Positions 13,372-13,542 of a DNA stretch of 13,542 nucleotides are shown here, piece after piece; position 1 is the stretch's first letter; the number at the start of each line of letters is the position of its first letter. Origin of the DNA: JANNRW01 sp031401815 (lineage in GTDB: Bacteria > Desulfobacterota > Desulfuromonadia > Geobacterales > DSM-12255); the NCBI GenBank assembly GCA_031401815.1, contig JANNRW010000180.1, positions 1-13,542 on the forward strand, given 5' to 3'. The notes under the pieces were generated by a model. That model had not been told where the DNA came from. It searched no databases and worked only from the letters and a program-made list of their open reading frames with translations. The position numbers and the translations under genes were made by a program.

Positions 13372-13542
13372 TGTTCGCTCGCTTCACAGATACTATGCCT
13401 TAGTCCGACTTCCCAGTCACGTGCATGTCAAGATTACGGCCACAGGCCTTCCTTGACCGGGCCGATTGCGGATAGCAATCGGTCACTTCTGGGATATCCC
13501 GGTTTCCGTGCAAAGAGTTTGCATGCATGCTCTGGGTCTTTG

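Larger units (their letters stand above)
11858..13542 (-). mobile_element. Group II intron, 5' part outside the window
   Basis: The element reads on the minus strand: part of the early ribozyme domains (13542-13372), the maturase ORF in domain IV, then domain V and domain VI. In the 5' part, CCGATTGC/GCAATCGG (13462-13469 and 13475-13482) makes an eight-pair stem. The 3' end is placed near 11858 because domain VI ends CCCTACCGTAAC and related introns, from memory, end in ACCGCGAC-type sequence. The 5' splice site and 5' exon are not in view, so the insertion target is unknown. It appears intact as far as it can be seen. Confidence 0.85.

Noticed and set aside
1..13542. CRISPR array, tRNA or rRNA gene
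   Set aside because: No regularly spaced repeats with unique spacers and no cloverleaf or rRNA-like sequence noticed on either strand.

Overview
The window carries the early (transposition and control) end of a Mu-like transposable prophage, read mostly on the minus strand. A truncated HTH gene of transposase type lies at the left edge and a group II intron at the right edge. The host cannot be named from the sequence. Mu-type phages, strong AGGAG-type ribosome binding sites and this intron type all suit a bacterium, with a proteobacterial or Desulfobacterota-like Gram-negative as a low-confidence guess.

Layout from right to left, which is the phage's own left-to-right order. 13542-11858 is a group II intron whose 5' part lies outside the window; it encodes a reverse transcriptase/maturase and its domains V and VI are visible. 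11857-11264 has no gene. It holds a 26-bp perfect palindrome, an 11-bp tandem repeat, and two 26-bp direct repeats that look like transposase-binding sites of the phage left end. 11263-10508 (+) is a double-HTH repressor, divergent from a Ner-type regulator (10365-10096). Ner is followed without gaps by a small probable regulator and the MuA-type transposase (9626-7548). After a short hairpin-rich gap comes the MuB-type ATPase (7472-6513). A run of tightly overlapping small early genes follows (6516-4472), then two adjacent Mor-type late-gene activators (4484-4062 and 4069-3530), two small genes (3561-2971) and a tail tape measure protein (2905-596). An AT-rich HTH gene of transposase type runs off the left edge (506-1).

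The early genes form a coherent switch. Repressor and Ner compete over the 10366-10507 region, the A and B proteins carry out replicative transposition, and the Mor-type proteins should turn on later genes. What is odd is what comes next. In Mu the activator is followed by lysis, terminase, portal, protease, capsid and sheath genes before the tape measure gene. Here only two small ORFs separate activator from tape measure, so this is either a deleted prophage or a compact, unusual element. Several proteins show internal duplication: an activator with two dimer-type and two HTH-type segments, a 115-residue protein with a threefold motif, and two paralogous coiled-coil proteins. Two early ORFs contain in-frame internal starts with good Shine-Dalgarno sequences.
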